DNA from: Streptomyces sp. CGMCC 4.7035
GTDB lineage: Bacteria > Actinomycetota > Actinomycetes > Streptomycetales > Streptomycetaceae
Direction: 5' to 3'
Length of the DNA: 64,000 bases
Assembly: GCF_031583065.1 (NCBI RefSeq)
Contig: NZ_CP134053.1
Span: forward strand, 3,472,001 to 3,536,000
Made by a program: the position numbers and the translations under genes. The notes below the pieces were generated by a model. That model had not been told where the DNA came from and did not search any database. It was given only the letters and a program-made list of their open reading frames with translations. Positions 1 to 8,489 of the stretch are shown piece by piece. Every line of letters starts with the position of its first letter. Position 1 is the stretch's first letter.

Positions 1-738
1 CCCGCGGGGGTGAAGGACCGGCGCAGCGGTGAGCACTGGATGGGACGCCTCTACATGCGTGAGGTGTCCCTGCGGGTCGACCGCTACCTGGTCAACACCA
101 GGGTCACGCCCAACCAGCTCACGTACCTGATGACCGTCTTCGGCGTGCTCGCGGCCCCGGCACTCCTCGTGCCGGGGATCCCGGGCGCCGTGCTCGGCGT
201 GGTGTGCGTCCAGCTCTATCTGCTGCTGGACTGCGTCGACGGCGAGGTCGCCCGCTGGAAGCAGCAGTTCTCGCTCGGCGGGGTGTACCTGGACCGGGTC
301 GGTGCCTATCTGACCGACGCCGCGGTGCTCGTCGGCTTCGGTCTGCGCGCCGCCGATCTGTGGGGCTCCGGGCGGATCGACTGGCTGTGGGCCTTCCTCG
401 GCACCCTTGCCGCCCTCGGCGCGATCCTGATCAAGGCCGAGACCGACCTCGTCGGCGTCGCCCGCCACCAGGGCGGGCTGCCGCCGGTCAAGGAGGCGGC
501 TTCCGAGCCGCGCTCGTCAGGTATGGCGCTGGCCCGCAAGGCGGCCTCGGCGCTGAAGCTCCACCGTCTCGTCCTCGGGATCGAGGCGTCCCTGCTGATC
601 CTCGTCCTGGCGATCGTGGACACGGTCAGGGGCGACCTGTTCTTCGAGCGGCTCGGCGTCGCCGTGCTGGCCGGCATCGCGATGCTCCAGACCGTGCTGC
701 ACCTCGTGTCCATCCTCGCCTCCAGCAGGCTGAAGTGA
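1..738 (+). CDS. CDP-alcohol phosphatidyltransferase family protein (5' end probably outside window)
   Basis: Integral membrane enzyme family that transfers a phosphoalcohol from a CDP-linked donor to an acceptor alcohol. The CDP-OH signature is visible: counting from the GTG at base 10, Asp74, Asp77-Gly78, Ala81-Arg82, Gly91 and Asp95 occupy the conserved slots. The fourth, usually catalytic, Asp slot is Ala99. Several hydrophobic segments surround the motif. The frame stays open to the left edge, so the GTG at 10 may not be the true start. It overlaps the next gene by 4 bp (GTGA), and with the glycosyltransferase and ABC exporter that follow it suggests a surface glycopolymer locus. The substrate is unknown. 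Confidence 0.8.
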   Translation, partial: PAGVKDRRSGEHWMGRLYMREVSLRVDRYLVNTRVTPNQLTYLMTVFGVLAAPALLVPGIPGAVLGVVCVQLYLLLDCVDGEVARWKQQFSLGGVYLDRVGAYLTDAAVLVGFGLRAADLWGSGRIDWLWAFLGTLAALGAILIKAETDLVGVARHQGGLPPVKEAASEPRSSGMALARKAASALKLHRLVLGIEASLLILVLAIVDTVRGDLFFERLGVAVLAGIAMLQTVLHLVSILASSRLK

Positions 739-1619
739 GCGGCGCCATAAAGGTCGGGGCCGTCATCATCACGATGGGCAACCGCCCGGCCGAACTCCGC
801 GCGCTCCTCGACTCGGTGGCCAAGCAGGACGGCGACCCCGTGGAGGTCGTCGTGGTCGGGAACGGCTCGCCCGTCCCGGACGTCCCCGAGGGCGTCCGGA
901 CCGTCGAGCTGCCCGAGAACCTCGGCATCCCCGGCGGCCGCAACGTCGGCATCGAGGCCTTCGGCCCCGGCGGCACGGACGTCGACGTACTCCTCTTCCT
1001 CGACGACGACGGTCTCCTCGCCCGCAGCGACACCGCCGAGCTGTGCCGCCAGGCCTTCGCCACCGACCCGGAGCTCGGCATCATCAGCTTCCGCATCGCC
1101 GACCCCGACACGGGCGAGACCCAGCGGCGTCACGTGCCACGGCTGCGCGCCTCCGACCCGATGCGCTCCTCCCGGGTGACCACCTTCCTCGGCGGCGCCA
1201 ACGCCGTCCGTACGAAGGTCTTCGCCGAGGTCGGGGGCCTGCCGGACGAGTTCTTCTACGCCCACGAGGAGACCGACCTGGCCTGGCGGGCCCTGGACGG
1301 GGGCTGGATGATCGACTACCGGTCGGACATGGTGCTGTACCACCCCACGACCGCTCCCTCCCGCCATGCGGTGTACCACCGCATGGTCGCCCGCAACCGG
1401 GTCTGGCTGGCCCGCCGGAACCTCCCCGCCCTTCTGGTCCCGGTCTACCTGGGGGTCTGGATGCTCCTGACCCTGCTGCGCCGCCCGTCGCGGTCCGCCC
1501 TGAAGGCGTGGTTCGGCGGGTTCAAGGAGGGATGGACCACTCCGTCCGGACCCCGGCGCCCCATGAAGTGGCGTACGGTATGGCGGCTGACCCGGCTGGG
1601 CCGGCCTCCGGTCATCTGA
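735..1619 (+). CDS. GT2 family glycosyltransferase
   Basis: Predicted 294-aa GT-A fold glycosyltransferase that uses a nucleotide sugar. The N-terminus has the Rossmann-like strand (VGAVIITMGNRP) and the donor-binding stretch GNGSP. The metal-binding DXD region is LDDDG at about residues 89-93. Further on lies the GT2-type sequence ...FFYAHEETDLAWRA, with an acidic catalytic-base region. A hydrophobic stretch near residues 228-246 could anchor it to the membrane. The GTG start overlaps the stop of the upstream gene, suggesting translational coupling. It probably acts with the neighbouring phosphatidyltransferase and ABC exporter on a cell-envelope glycan; this role is inferred from context. 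Confidence 0.88.
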   Translation: MSGAIKVGAVIITMGNRPAELRALLDSVAKQDGDPVEVVVVGNGSPVPDVPEGVRTVELPENLGIPGGRNVGIEAFGPGGTDVDVLLFLDDDGLLARSDTAELCRQAFATDPELGIISFRIADPDTGETQRRHVPRLRASDPMRSSRVTTFLGGANAVRTKVFAEVGGLPDEFFYAHEETDLAWRALDGGWMIDYRSDMVLYHPTTAPSRHAVYHRMVARNRVWLARRNLPALLVPVYLGVWMLLTLLRRPSRSALKAWFGGFKEGWTTPSGPRRPMKWRTVWRLTRLGRPPVI

Positions 1620-1718
1620 CAAGCTCGATAGTCGGAACCACGCGGGCGGGACCCGCATCCCGGCTCCCACCCGTGCGTGGGCAGGCCGCGCACCCGAAAA
1701 CGGAGAGTTTGCCAACCT

Positions 1719-2648
1719 GTGAGTGAGACAACGCATGACGGCGGTGTCGCGGTGAGCGACCGTCTGTCGCCCGATGACGGGCTGACCGCGGCCGAGCTGG
1801 CCACCAAGTACGGGCTCTCGGTCAGCGGTGCCCGCCCCGGGCTCGGTGAGTACGTCCGCCAGCTGTGGGGACGGCGTCACTTCATCCTCGCCTTCTCGCA
1901 GGCGAAGCTCACCGCCCAGTACAGCCAGGCAAAGCTCGGCCAGCTGTGGCAGGTCGCCACCCCGCTGCTGAACGCGCTCGTGTACTACATGATCTTCGGC
2001 CTGATCCTGAAGGCCGGCCGGGGCATGTCGCTCGACACGTACATCCTGTTCCTGGTCACCGGCGTCTTCGTCTTCACCTTCACGCAGAGCTCGCTCATGG
2101 CCGGCGTCCGCGCGATCTCCGGCAATCTGGGCCTGGTGCGCGCGCTGCACTTCCCACGGGCCTCGCTGCCCATTTCCTTCGCGTTGCAGCAGCTCCAGCA
2201 GCTGCTCTTCTCGATGATCGTGCTGTTCGTCATGGCGTTCGGGTTCGGCAGCTATCCGAGCATGTCCTGGTTGCTGATCGTCCCGGCGCTGGTGCTGCAG
2301 TTCTTCTTCAACACCGGTCTCGCGCTGATCGTGGCGCGGATGGGCGCGAAGACCCCCGACCTCGCCCAGCTGATGCCGTTCATCCTGCGCACCTGGATGT
2401 ACGCGTCCGGCGTCATGTTCTCCATCCACACCATGCTTGCCGGGAAGCCCGAGTGGATCGTGCGCGCCCTCCAGCTGAATCCGGCCGCCGTGTACATGGA
2501 CCTGATGCGCTTCGCGCTCATCAAGGACTACGGCGCCGAGAACCTCCCGCCGCATGTCTGGGTCATCGCGCTGTTCTGGGCCGTCGTCGTCTTCGTCGGC
2601 GGGTTCGTGTACTTCTGGAAGGCGGAGGAGCGGTACGGCCGTGGCTGA
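1719..2648 (+). CDS. ABC-2 type polysaccharide/polyol export permease
   Basis: Membrane component (about 309 aa) of a Wzm/TagG-type ABC exporter. After a cytoplasmic N-terminus it has the family's amphipathic stretch (QAKLTAQYSQAKLGQLWQV) and about six transmembrane helices from residue 85 to the end. I chose the GTG at 1719 (VSETTHDGG...); a GTG at 1752 is an alternative, and an upstream GTG at 1677 would add a stretch with no family look. The gene overlaps the ATPase gene by 8 bp, so the two subunits are probably made together. The likely cargo is a lipid-linked glycan or teichoic-acid-like polymer, inferred from the upstream glycosyl- and phosphatidyltransferases. Confidence 0.87.
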   Translation: MSETTHDGGVAVSDRLSPDDGLTAAELATKYGLSVSGARPGLGEYVRQLWGRRHFILAFSQAKLTAQYSQAKLGQLWQVATPLLNALVYYMIFGLILKAGRGMSLDTYILFLVTGVFVFTFTQSSLMAGVRAISGNLGLVRALHFPRASLPISFALQQLQQLLFSMIVLFVMAFGFGSYPSMSWLLIVPALVLQFFFNTGLALIVARMGAKTPDLAQLMPFILRTWMYASGVMFSIHTMLAGKPEWIVRALQLNPAAVYMDLMRFALIKDYGAENLPPHVWVIALFWAVVVFVGGFVYFWKAEERYGRG

Positions 2649-3429
2649 GCAGAAGACCGGGGCCAGGGTCCCCACCGTCATCGCGGACGAGCTGCACATC
2701 GTCTACCGGGTCAACGGCGCCAAGACCGGCAAGGGCAGTGCCACCGCCGCTCTCAGCCGCATCGTCAGGCGAGGCTCCGACGACGCGGCGCGCGGCGTGC
2801 GCAAGGTGCACGCCGTCAGGGGCGTCTCCTTCGTCGCCTACCGCGGCGAGGCCATCGGCCTGATCGGATCCAACGGCTCCGGCAAGTCCACGCTGCTGCG
2901 CGCCATCGCCGGCCTGCTGCCCGCCGAGCGGGGCAAGGTCTACACCGACGGCCAGCCCTCGCTGCTCGGCGTCAACGCTGCCCTGATGAACGACTTGACG
3001 GGCGAGCGCAACGTCATCCTGGGCGGCCTCGCGATGGGAATGTCCCGCGAGCAGATCAAGGAGCGCTACCAGGAGATCGTCGACTTCTCCGGCATCAACG
3101 AGAAGGGCGACTTCATCACGCTGCCGATGCGCACCTACTCCTCCGGCATGGCGGCGCGCCTGCGTTTCTCCATCGCGGCCGCCAAGGACCACGACGTCCT
3201 CATGATCGACGAGGCCCTCGCCACCGGTGACCGCAAGTTCCAGACGCGCTCCGAGGAACGCATCCGGGAACTGCGCAAGGAGGCCGGCACGGTGTTCCTG
3301 GTCAGTCACAACAACAAGTCGATCCGCGACACCTGCGACCGCGTCCTGTGGCTGGAGCGCGGTGAGCTGCGGATGGACGGCCCGACCGAAGAGGTCCTCA
3401 AGGAGTACGAGAAGTTCACGGGCAAGTAG
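2641..3429 (+). CDS. ABC transporter ATP-binding protein (Wzt/TagH-like)
   Basis: Nucleotide-binding subunit (262 aa) of the exporter formed with the preceding permease. Walker A GSNGSGKST lies at residues 76-84, the signature is a degenerate YSSGMAARL, Walker B is VLMIDEALATGD and the switch histidine sits in LVSHNN. The YSSGM variant and the GD after Walker B are typical of polysaccharide/teichoic-acid exporters. It lacks the C-terminal carbohydrate-binding domain of the larger Wzt proteins. The GTG start lies inside the permease 3' end (8-bp overlap). A strong GC hairpin 12 bp after the stop closes the unit. Confidence 0.92.
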   Translation: MAEQKTGARVPTVIADELHIVYRVNGAKTGKGSATAALSRIVRRGSDDAARGVRKVHAVRGVSFVAYRGEAIGLIGSNGSGKSTLLRAIAGLLPAERGKVYTDGQPSLLGVNAALMNDLTGERNVILGGLAMGMSREQIKERYQEIVDFSGINEKGDFITLPMRTYSSGMAARLRFSIAAAKDHDVLMIDEALATGDRKFQTRSEERIRELRKEAGTVFLVSHNNKSIRDTCDRVLWLERGELRMDGPTEEVLKEYEKFTGK

Positions 3430-3441
3430 GCCCCGTCGCCA

Positions 3442-3471
3442 GGGCCCCGCCGGAACGGTCCGGCGGGGCCC
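3442..3471 (+). terminator. GC-rich hairpin after the ABC exporter operon
   Basis: Perfect 13-bp stem (GGGCCCCGCCGGA / TCCGGCGGGGCCC) with a 4-nt loop, just downstream of the ATPase stop. There is no T-tract, as is common for streptomycete terminators. Confidence 0.75.
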
Positions 3472-3515
3472 TGCGTCTGCAAAGGAAACGCCAACTCTGT
3501 TGGGCCGTAGGAATC

Positions 3516-3725
3516 TTGACATCAATCGGTGTGTTGTTGTGATGCGCAGGACACCCCGCCGAAGCTCGCTGCGTTGTACAACGTAAGCTGTACCGGTGCT
3601 GATTAGCGGCAAGTGGGGCGATAATGCCCTGCACCCCCACACCTGCCGCGCTGCGCGGACGCCAGGCGGCGTGTCCGAAATAGGATGTATTGGGTCGGCA
3701 GTGTAGAACGGGAGATGTGACGGCA
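3516..3725 (+). promoter_or_regulatory. Probable promoter/operator region of the hopanoid operon
   Basis: Gene-free stretch between the exporter terminator and the hopanoid genes, and locally more AT-rich than its surroundings. It contains a consensus-like TTGACA hexamer at 3516-3521 and a perfect 12-bp palindrome CGTTGTACAACG at 3572-3583, a plausible regulator site. A GATAAT-like hexamer lies near 3620, and TAGGAT, a possible -10 element, at 3681-3686. None of the -35/-10 pairs has ideal spacing, so the transcription start is not assigned. Confidence 0.45.
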
Positions 3726-3791
3726 ATGGCTACGGAAAGTCTCCAGCTCCGCGAGGCATGTGCCGTCTCCGCGTCGGGCGGCGAGCGGTGA
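3726..3791 (+). CDS. Possible 21-aa leader peptide coupled to hpnC
   Basis: Short frame starting ATG with a purine-rich GGAG 11 nt upstream (an in-frame GTG lies at 3717). It encodes MATESLQLREACAVSASGGER and stops at TGA, which overlaps the hpnC GTG start (GTGA). This arrangement would allow translational coupling of the operon's first enzyme to a mini-gene. It could equally be chance, or the remnant of a longer hpnC N-terminus. No homologue is recognised. Confidence 0.35.
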   Translation: MATESLQLREACAVSASGGER

Positions 3792-4690
3792 TCGAAGCCG
3801 GGACGGCGCGCACCGGCGACCCGGAGCGCGGCACCCTCGACAAGGCCGCGGACGAGAACTTCCCCGTGGCGCCGTTCTTCCTGCCCAGGATCTGGCGTGC
3901 CGATCTGATGGCCGTCTACGGTTTCGCCCGCCTTGTCGACGACATCGGCGACGGCGACCTCGCCCCCGGCGGTACCGACGCCCGTATTCTCGGCGCGTCG
4001 CCCGAGGAGGCCGAGGACCGCCTCGTCCTTCTGGACGCCTTCGAGGCCGACCTGCACCGGGTCTTCGACTCGACGCCGCGTCACCCGCTCCTGCGCCGCC
4101 TCCAGCCCACGGTCCGGCGCGCCGGCCTCACCCCCGAGCCGTTCCTCGGCCTGATCGCCGCCAACCGCCAGGACCAGCTGGTCAAGCGGTATGAGACCTA
4201 CGACGACCTCCTCGCGTACTGCGAGCTGTCCGCCAACCCGGTCGGTCGTCTCGTCCTTGCTGTCACCGGCACCGCCACCCCCGAGCGCATCCGCCGTTCC
4301 GACGCGATCTGCACCGCGCTGCAGATCGTGGAGCACCTCCAGGACGTCGCCGAGGATCTCGGCCGCGACCGCATCTATCTGCCCGCAGCCGACATGAAGC
4401 GCTTTCATGTCCAGGAGACGGACCTTGCCATGAACTCAGCGGGTGCATCGGTGCGGGCACTGGTTGCATACGAAGCGGAACGCGCCCGGGATCTCCTGAA
4501 TGAAGGCGCCCCCCTCGTGGGTAGCGTCCACGGCAGGCTCAGGCTGCTGCTCGCGGGATTCGTGGCGGGAGGAAGGGCGGCGATCCGGGCGATCGTCGCC
4601 GCCGAATACGACGTACTTCCCGGCCCGCCCAAGTCCGGCAAGCTCCGGTTGCTGCGCGAGGTGGGCGTGACTCTGCGAGGAGAGGGGTGA
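3788..4690 (+). CDS. hpnC: Squalene synthase-like HpnC (hydroxysqualene synthase)
   Basis: First enzyme gene of the hopanoid operon, about 300 aa, of the trans-isoprenyl diphosphate head-to-head synthase family. In the known HpnCDE route HpnD makes presqualene diphosphate, HpnC converts it to hydroxysqualene and HpnE reduces that to squalene. The two Asp-rich Mg-diphosphate motifs are visible: DDIGD at residues 51-55 and DVAEDLGRDRIYLP in the second half. The GTG start is preferred over the upstream ATG at 3758 because the family-like sequence (ERGTLDKAADENFPVAPFFLP) begins shortly after it. The stop overlaps hpnD by 4 bp (GTGA). Confidence 0.93.
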   Translation: MIEAGTARTGDPERGTLDKAADENFPVAPFFLPRIWRADLMAVYGFARLVDDIGDGDLAPGGTDARILGASPEEAEDRLVLLDAFEADLHRVFDSTPRHPLLRRLQPTVRRAGLTPEPFLGLIAANRQDQLVKRYETYDDLLAYCELSANPVGRLVLAVTGTATPERIRRSDAICTALQIVEHLQDVAEDLGRDRIYLPAADMKRFHVQETDLAMNSAGASVRALVAYEAERARDLLNEGAPLVGSVHGRLRLLLAGFVAGGRAAIRAIVAAEYDVLPGPPKSGKLRLLREVGVTLRGEG

Positions 4691-5637
4691 TCCGGACCGT
4701 GGAGTCGGAACAGCACGTGGCCCCACCGGTACTCGCCGCGTACAGCTACTGCGAGGCCGTGACCGGGCAGCAGGCCCGTAACTTCGCGTACGGCATCAGG
4801 CTCCTGCCGACGCCCAAGCGCCGTGCGATGTCGGCGCTCTACGCGTTCTCCCGGCGTGTCGACGACATCGGCGACGGCGCGCTGGCGGCCGACGTCAAGG
4901 CGGCGCGGCTGGAGGAGACCAGGGCGCTGCTGGCCCGGATCCGTGACGGAGGCGTGGCCGAGGACGACACCGACCCGGTCGCGGTCGCCCTCACCCATGC
5001 CGCCCGGCACTTCCCGATCCCGCTCGGCGGCCTCGACGAACTCATCGACGGCGTCCTCATGGACGTACGCGGGGAGACCTACGAGACCTGGGACGATCTG
5101 AAGCTCTACTGCCGCTGTGTGGCCGGGGCCATCGGGCGGCTCTCGCTCGGGGTGTTCGGTACGGAACCGGGGGCGCGCGGCGCCGAGCGCGCGCCGGAGT
5201 ATGCCGACACGCTCGGGCTCGCGCTGCAACTCACCAACATCCTGAGGGACGTCCGCGAGGACGCCGAGGGCGGGCGCGTCTATCTGCCCGCCGACGACCT
5301 CGCCAAGTTCGGCTGCTCGGCCGGGTTCCACGGACCGACCCCACCCGAGGGCTCCGACTTCGCGGGCCTCGTGCACTTCGAAGTGCGTCGGGCCCGCGCC
5401 CTTTTCGCCGAGGGTTACCGCCTGCTGCCCATGCTCGACCGCCGCAGCGGTGCCTGTGTCGCGGCCATGGCCGGCATCTACCGTCGACTGCTCGACCGCA
5501 TCGAGCGCGAGCCGGAGGCCGTACTGCGCGGCCGGGTCTCGCTGCCCGGTCGTGAGAAGGCGTACGTCGCCGTGCGTGGTCTGTCGGGTCTCGACACCCG
5601 CCATGTGTCCCGGCGGACCGTCAGGAGGCGTGCCTGA
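4687..5637 (+). CDS. hpnD: Presqualene diphosphate synthase HpnD
   Basis: 316-aa squalene/phytoene synthase family enzyme that condenses two farnesyl diphosphates to presqualene diphosphate. It shows YGIRLLPTPKRRAMSALYAFSRRVDDIGD, with the first Asp-rich motif at about residues 59-63. The second is NILRDVREDAEGGRVYLP. It is a paralogue of the preceding HpnC, and the pair overlaps by 4 bp. A 136-bp gap with a good ribosome site separates it from hpnE. Confidence 0.95.
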   Translation: MIRTVESEQHVAPPVLAAYSYCEAVTGQQARNFAYGIRLLPTPKRRAMSALYAFSRRVDDIGDGALAADVKAARLEETRALLARIRDGGVAEDDTDPVAVALTHAARHFPIPLGGLDELIDGVLMDVRGETYETWDDLKLYCRCVAGAIGRLSLGVFGTEPGARGAERAPEYADTLGLALQLTNILRDVREDAEGGRVYLPADDLAKFGCSAGFHGPTPPEGSDFAGLVHFEVRRARALFAEGYRLLPMLDRRSGACVAAMAGIYRRLLDRIEREPEAVLRGRVSLPGREKAYVAVRGLSGLDTRHVSRRTVRRRA

Positions 5638-5773
5638 TGGGCAGTCCGGTCCAAGGCGACTCCATCGGCGAAAAGCGGCAGGCAACCCTCCGGTGCGGCG
5701 CGGCGTCCCTGACGGAGACGGCCCGCCGTGCATCGTTCAAGCACCACGGCGGACCGGCAGGGGAGGAAGCACC

Positions 5774-7240
5774 ATGAGCGACGGCACACAGCCGGAGGAT
5801 CGGGGCGCGGACACCTCGGGTCGCCCCGAGCCGTCGTCCGCCTCCGAGGCGTCGTCCGGCCCCCGGGCGTCGTCCGCCGTCGTGATCGGTGCGGGGCTCG
5901 CCGGGATCACCGCCGCACTCGCGCTCGCCGACGCCGGGGTCAGGGTCACCCTGCTGGAGGGGCGGCCGCGGCTGGGCGGACTCGCCTTCTCCTTCCAGCG
6001 CGGCGACCTGACCGTCGACAACGGCCAGCATGTCTATCTGCGCTGCTGCACGGCCTATCGCTGGTTTCTCGACCGCATCGACGGCGCCGCGCTCGCGCCG
6101 TTGCAGGATCGTCTCGACGTGCCCGTTCTCGACGCGCACGGCACGCCGGGGCGACGGCTGGGCAGACTACGGCGCGACGCGCTGCCCGTACCCCTGCATC
6201 TCGGGCGCAGCCTCGCCACCTACCCCCATCTCTCGCTCGCCGAGCGCGCCAAAGTGGGGCGTGCCGCACTCGCGCTCCGAGCTCTCGACCTCGCGGATCC
6301 CGCACTCGATGAGCAGGACTTCGGCAGCTGGCTGGCCGCGCACGGTCAGTCGGCGCGTGCCATCGAGGCACTGTGGGACCTGGTCGGGGTCGCCACCCTC
6401 AACGCGGTGGCCGGCGATGCCTCGCTCGGGCTCGCCGCGATGGTGTTCAAGACGGGTCTGCTGTCCGACCCGGGCGCGGCCGACATCGGCTGGGCTCGCG
6501 TCCCGCTGGGCGAACTGCACGACCGGCTGGCCCGCAAGGCGCTCGACTCCGCGGGCGTTCGTACCGAGGTCCGTACACGCGTCACCTCCATCTCTACTGA
6601 CGAAAACGGGACCTGGAGCGTTCAGGTTCCCGGCGAGCGCATCGAGGCCGACGCGGTCGTTCTCGCCGTACCGCAGCGCGAGGCCCATGAACTGCTGCCC
6701 GCCGGAGCCCTCGACGCGCCCGAACGGCTGCTCGACATCGGTACCGCCCCGATCCTCAACGTCCATGTCGTCTACGACCGCAAGGTGCTGACCAGGCCGT
6801 TCTTCGCGGCGCTCGGCTCCCCGGTGCAGTGGGTCTTCGACCGCACCGATGCCTCCGGTCTGCGCGAGGGCCAGTACCTCGCGCTGTCGCAGTCGGCCGC
6901 GCAGGACGAGATCGACGAGCCCGTGTCGGTGCTGCGCGAGCGCTATCTGCCCGAGCTGGAGCGGCTGTTGCCCGCCACCCGCGGCGCAGAGGTGAAGGAC
7001 TTCTTCGTGACCCGGGAGCGCACGGCGACGTTCGCCCCCACCCCAGGCGTCGGGCGGCTGCGGCCCGGCGCCCGCACCAAGGCCCCCGGCCTGTACCTGG
7101 CCGGAGCGTGGACCGCCACAGGGTGGCCCGCGACCATGGAGAGTGCGGTCCGCAGTGGAGTCAGTGCGGCGGGCGCCGCGCTGGGCGCCCTCGGCCGGTC
7201 CGGTTCCCACCTCCCCGACCTCTTCGAGGAGGCGGCATGA
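5774..7240 (+). CDS. hpnE: Hydroxysqualene dehydroxylase HpnE (FAD-dependent)
   Basis: 488-aa flavoprotein of the amine oxidase/phytoene desaturase superfamily that completes squalene synthesis in the HpnCDE route. The N-terminal 35 residues are a low-complexity Ser/Pro/Glu tail. The FAD-binding motif follows, VVIGAGLAGITAALAL (GAGLAG at about 39-44), then an acidic strand end (VTLLEGRPRLGG). The C-terminal FAD segment GLYLAGAWTATGWPATMESAVRSG is typical. The ATG at 5774 is supported by GGGAGGAAG upstream; longer in-frame starts lack family sequence. It overlaps the next gene by 4 bp (ATGA). Confidence 0.94.
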   Translation: MSDGTQPEDRGADTSGRPEPSSASEASSGPRASSAVVIGAGLAGITAALALADAGVRVTLLEGRPRLGGLAFSFQRGDLTVDNGQHVYLRCCTAYRWFLDRIDGAALAPLQDRLDVPVLDAHGTPGRRLGRLRRDALPVPLHLGRSLATYPHLSLAERAKVGRAALALRALDLADPALDEQDFGSWLAAHGQSARAIEALWDLVGVATLNAVAGDASLGLAAMVFKTGLLSDPGAADIGWARVPLGELHDRLARKALDSAGVRTEVRTRVTSISTDENGTWSVQVPGERIEADAVVLAVPQREAHELLPAGALDAPERLLDIGTAPILNVHVVYDRKVLTRPFFAALGSPVQWVFDRTDASGLREGQYLALSQSAAQDEIDEPVSVLRERYLPELERLLPATRGAEVKDFFVTRERTATFAPTPGVGRLRPGARTKAPGLYLAGAWTATGWPATMESAVRSGVSAAGAALGALGRSGSHLPDLFEEAA

Positions 7241-8373
7241 GCGTCGAACTGAACGGGTCGGGCCCCCGCACCCCCGGTATCGCAACAAGAGGAGAGACTG
7301 TGCCCACTGTGCCCCCGGCCGAGACGGCCGCTCGAGAGACCGCGGTGGACGTGTCCGCGCTTCTGGAGCGCGGCCGGACCCTGGCCACCCCGGTACTGCG
7401 GGAGGCAGTGGACCGACTGGCACCGCCCATGGACACCGTCGCCGCCTACCACTTCGGCTGGATCGACGCCGAGGGCAACCCCGCGGACGGCGACGGCGGC
7501 AAGGCCGTGCGCCCCGCCCTGGCCCTGCTCTCCGCGCAGGCCGCGGGCCGGGCCCCCGAGGTGGGTGTGCCCGGCGCGGTCGCGGTCGAGCTGGTGCACA
7601 ACTTCTCGCTGCTGCACGACGACCTGATGGACGGTGACGAACAGCGCCGCCACCGCGACACCGTGTGGAAGGTGCACGGCCCCGCCCAGGCCATCCTCGT
7701 AGGCGACGCCCTGTTCGCCCTGGCCAATGAGGTGCTGCTGGAACTCGGCACCGTCGAGGCCGGCCGTGCCGCCCGCCGTCTGACCACCGCCACCCGCGCC
7801 CTGATCGACGGTCAGGCGCAGGACATCTCCTACGAGCACCGCGACCGGGTCAGCGTCGAGGAGTGCCTGGAGATGGAGGGCAACAAGACCGGCGCCCTGC
7901 TCGCCTGCGCCTCCTCCATCGGCGCGGTCCTCGGCGGCGCCGACGACGCGACCGCCGACACCCTGGAGAAGTACGGCTACCACCTGGGCCTCGCCTTCCA
8001 GGCCGTCGACGACCTCCTCGGCATCTGGGGCGACCCGGAGGCCACCGGAAAGCAGACCTGGAGCGATCTGCGCCAGCGCAAGAAGTCCCTGCCGGTCGTG
8101 GCCGCGCTGGCGGCGGGCGGAACCGCCTCCGAGCGCCTCGGCGAGATCCTCGCGGAGGACGCCAAGAGCAGCGACTTCGAGAACTTCTCCGAGGAGGAGT
8201 TCGCCGCGCGCGCCGCGCTCATCGAGGAGGCGGGCGGCCGTGAGTGGACCGCCCAGGAGGCGCGCCGCCAGCACGCGATCGCCGTCGAAGCGCTGGACTT
8301 CGTCCGGATGCCCCAGGAGGTGCGCGCGCAGTTCACGGCGCTCGCCGACTTCGTCGTCGTACGAAAGAGATGA
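7237..8373 (+). CDS. Polyprenyl diphosphate synthase (farnesyl/geranylgeranyl type)
   Basis: Trans-isoprenyl diphosphate synthase that elongates DMAPP with IPP, here presumably to supply farnesyl diphosphate to HpnD. The first Asp-rich motif is DDLMD at residues 128-132. The second is VDDLLGIWGD near residue 258, the DDxxG variant common in actinobacterial enzymes. GGKAVRPALALL is the conserved FGG/KxxRP region. Two starts are possible: ATG 7237 (378 aa, overlapping hpnE, SD GAGGAGG 4 nt away) and GTG 7300 (SD AGGAGAG at near-ideal distance, 357 aa). The extra N-terminal residues carry no conserved feature. Confidence 0.92.
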   Translation: MSVELNGSGPRTPGIATRGETVPTVPPAETAARETAVDVSALLERGRTLATPVLREAVDRLAPPMDTVAAYHFGWIDAEGNPADGDGGKAVRPALALLSAQAAGRAPEVGVPGAVAVELVHNFSLLHDDLMDGDEQRRHRDTVWKVHGPAQAILVGDALFALANEVLLELGTVEAGRAARRLTTATRALIDGQAQDISYEHRDRVSVEECLEMEGNKTGALLACASSIGAVLGGADDATADTLEKYGYHLGLAFQAVDDLLGIWGDPEATGKQTWSDLRQRKKSLPVVAALAAGGTASERLGEILAEDAKSSDFENFSEEEFAARAALIEEAGGREWTAQEARRQHAIAVEALDFVRMPQEVRAQFTALADFVVVRKR

Positions 8374-8489
8374 TCATTATCGGTCGAATACACCTCGCGT
8401 AGTCGCCGGCCGGTGCCCTGATCGCACCCGCACCGGCCGACGGCGGACCCACAGCAGCACGACTTGCACGACTGCACGAAGGGGAAGCC

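Noticed and set aside
306..2699. 797-codon open frame on the minus strand opposite the exporter genes
   Set aside because: It is the antisense shadow of GC-rich coding DNA: low-complexity Glu/Asp/Gln/Arg protein, no domain, overlapped by four well-supported genes.
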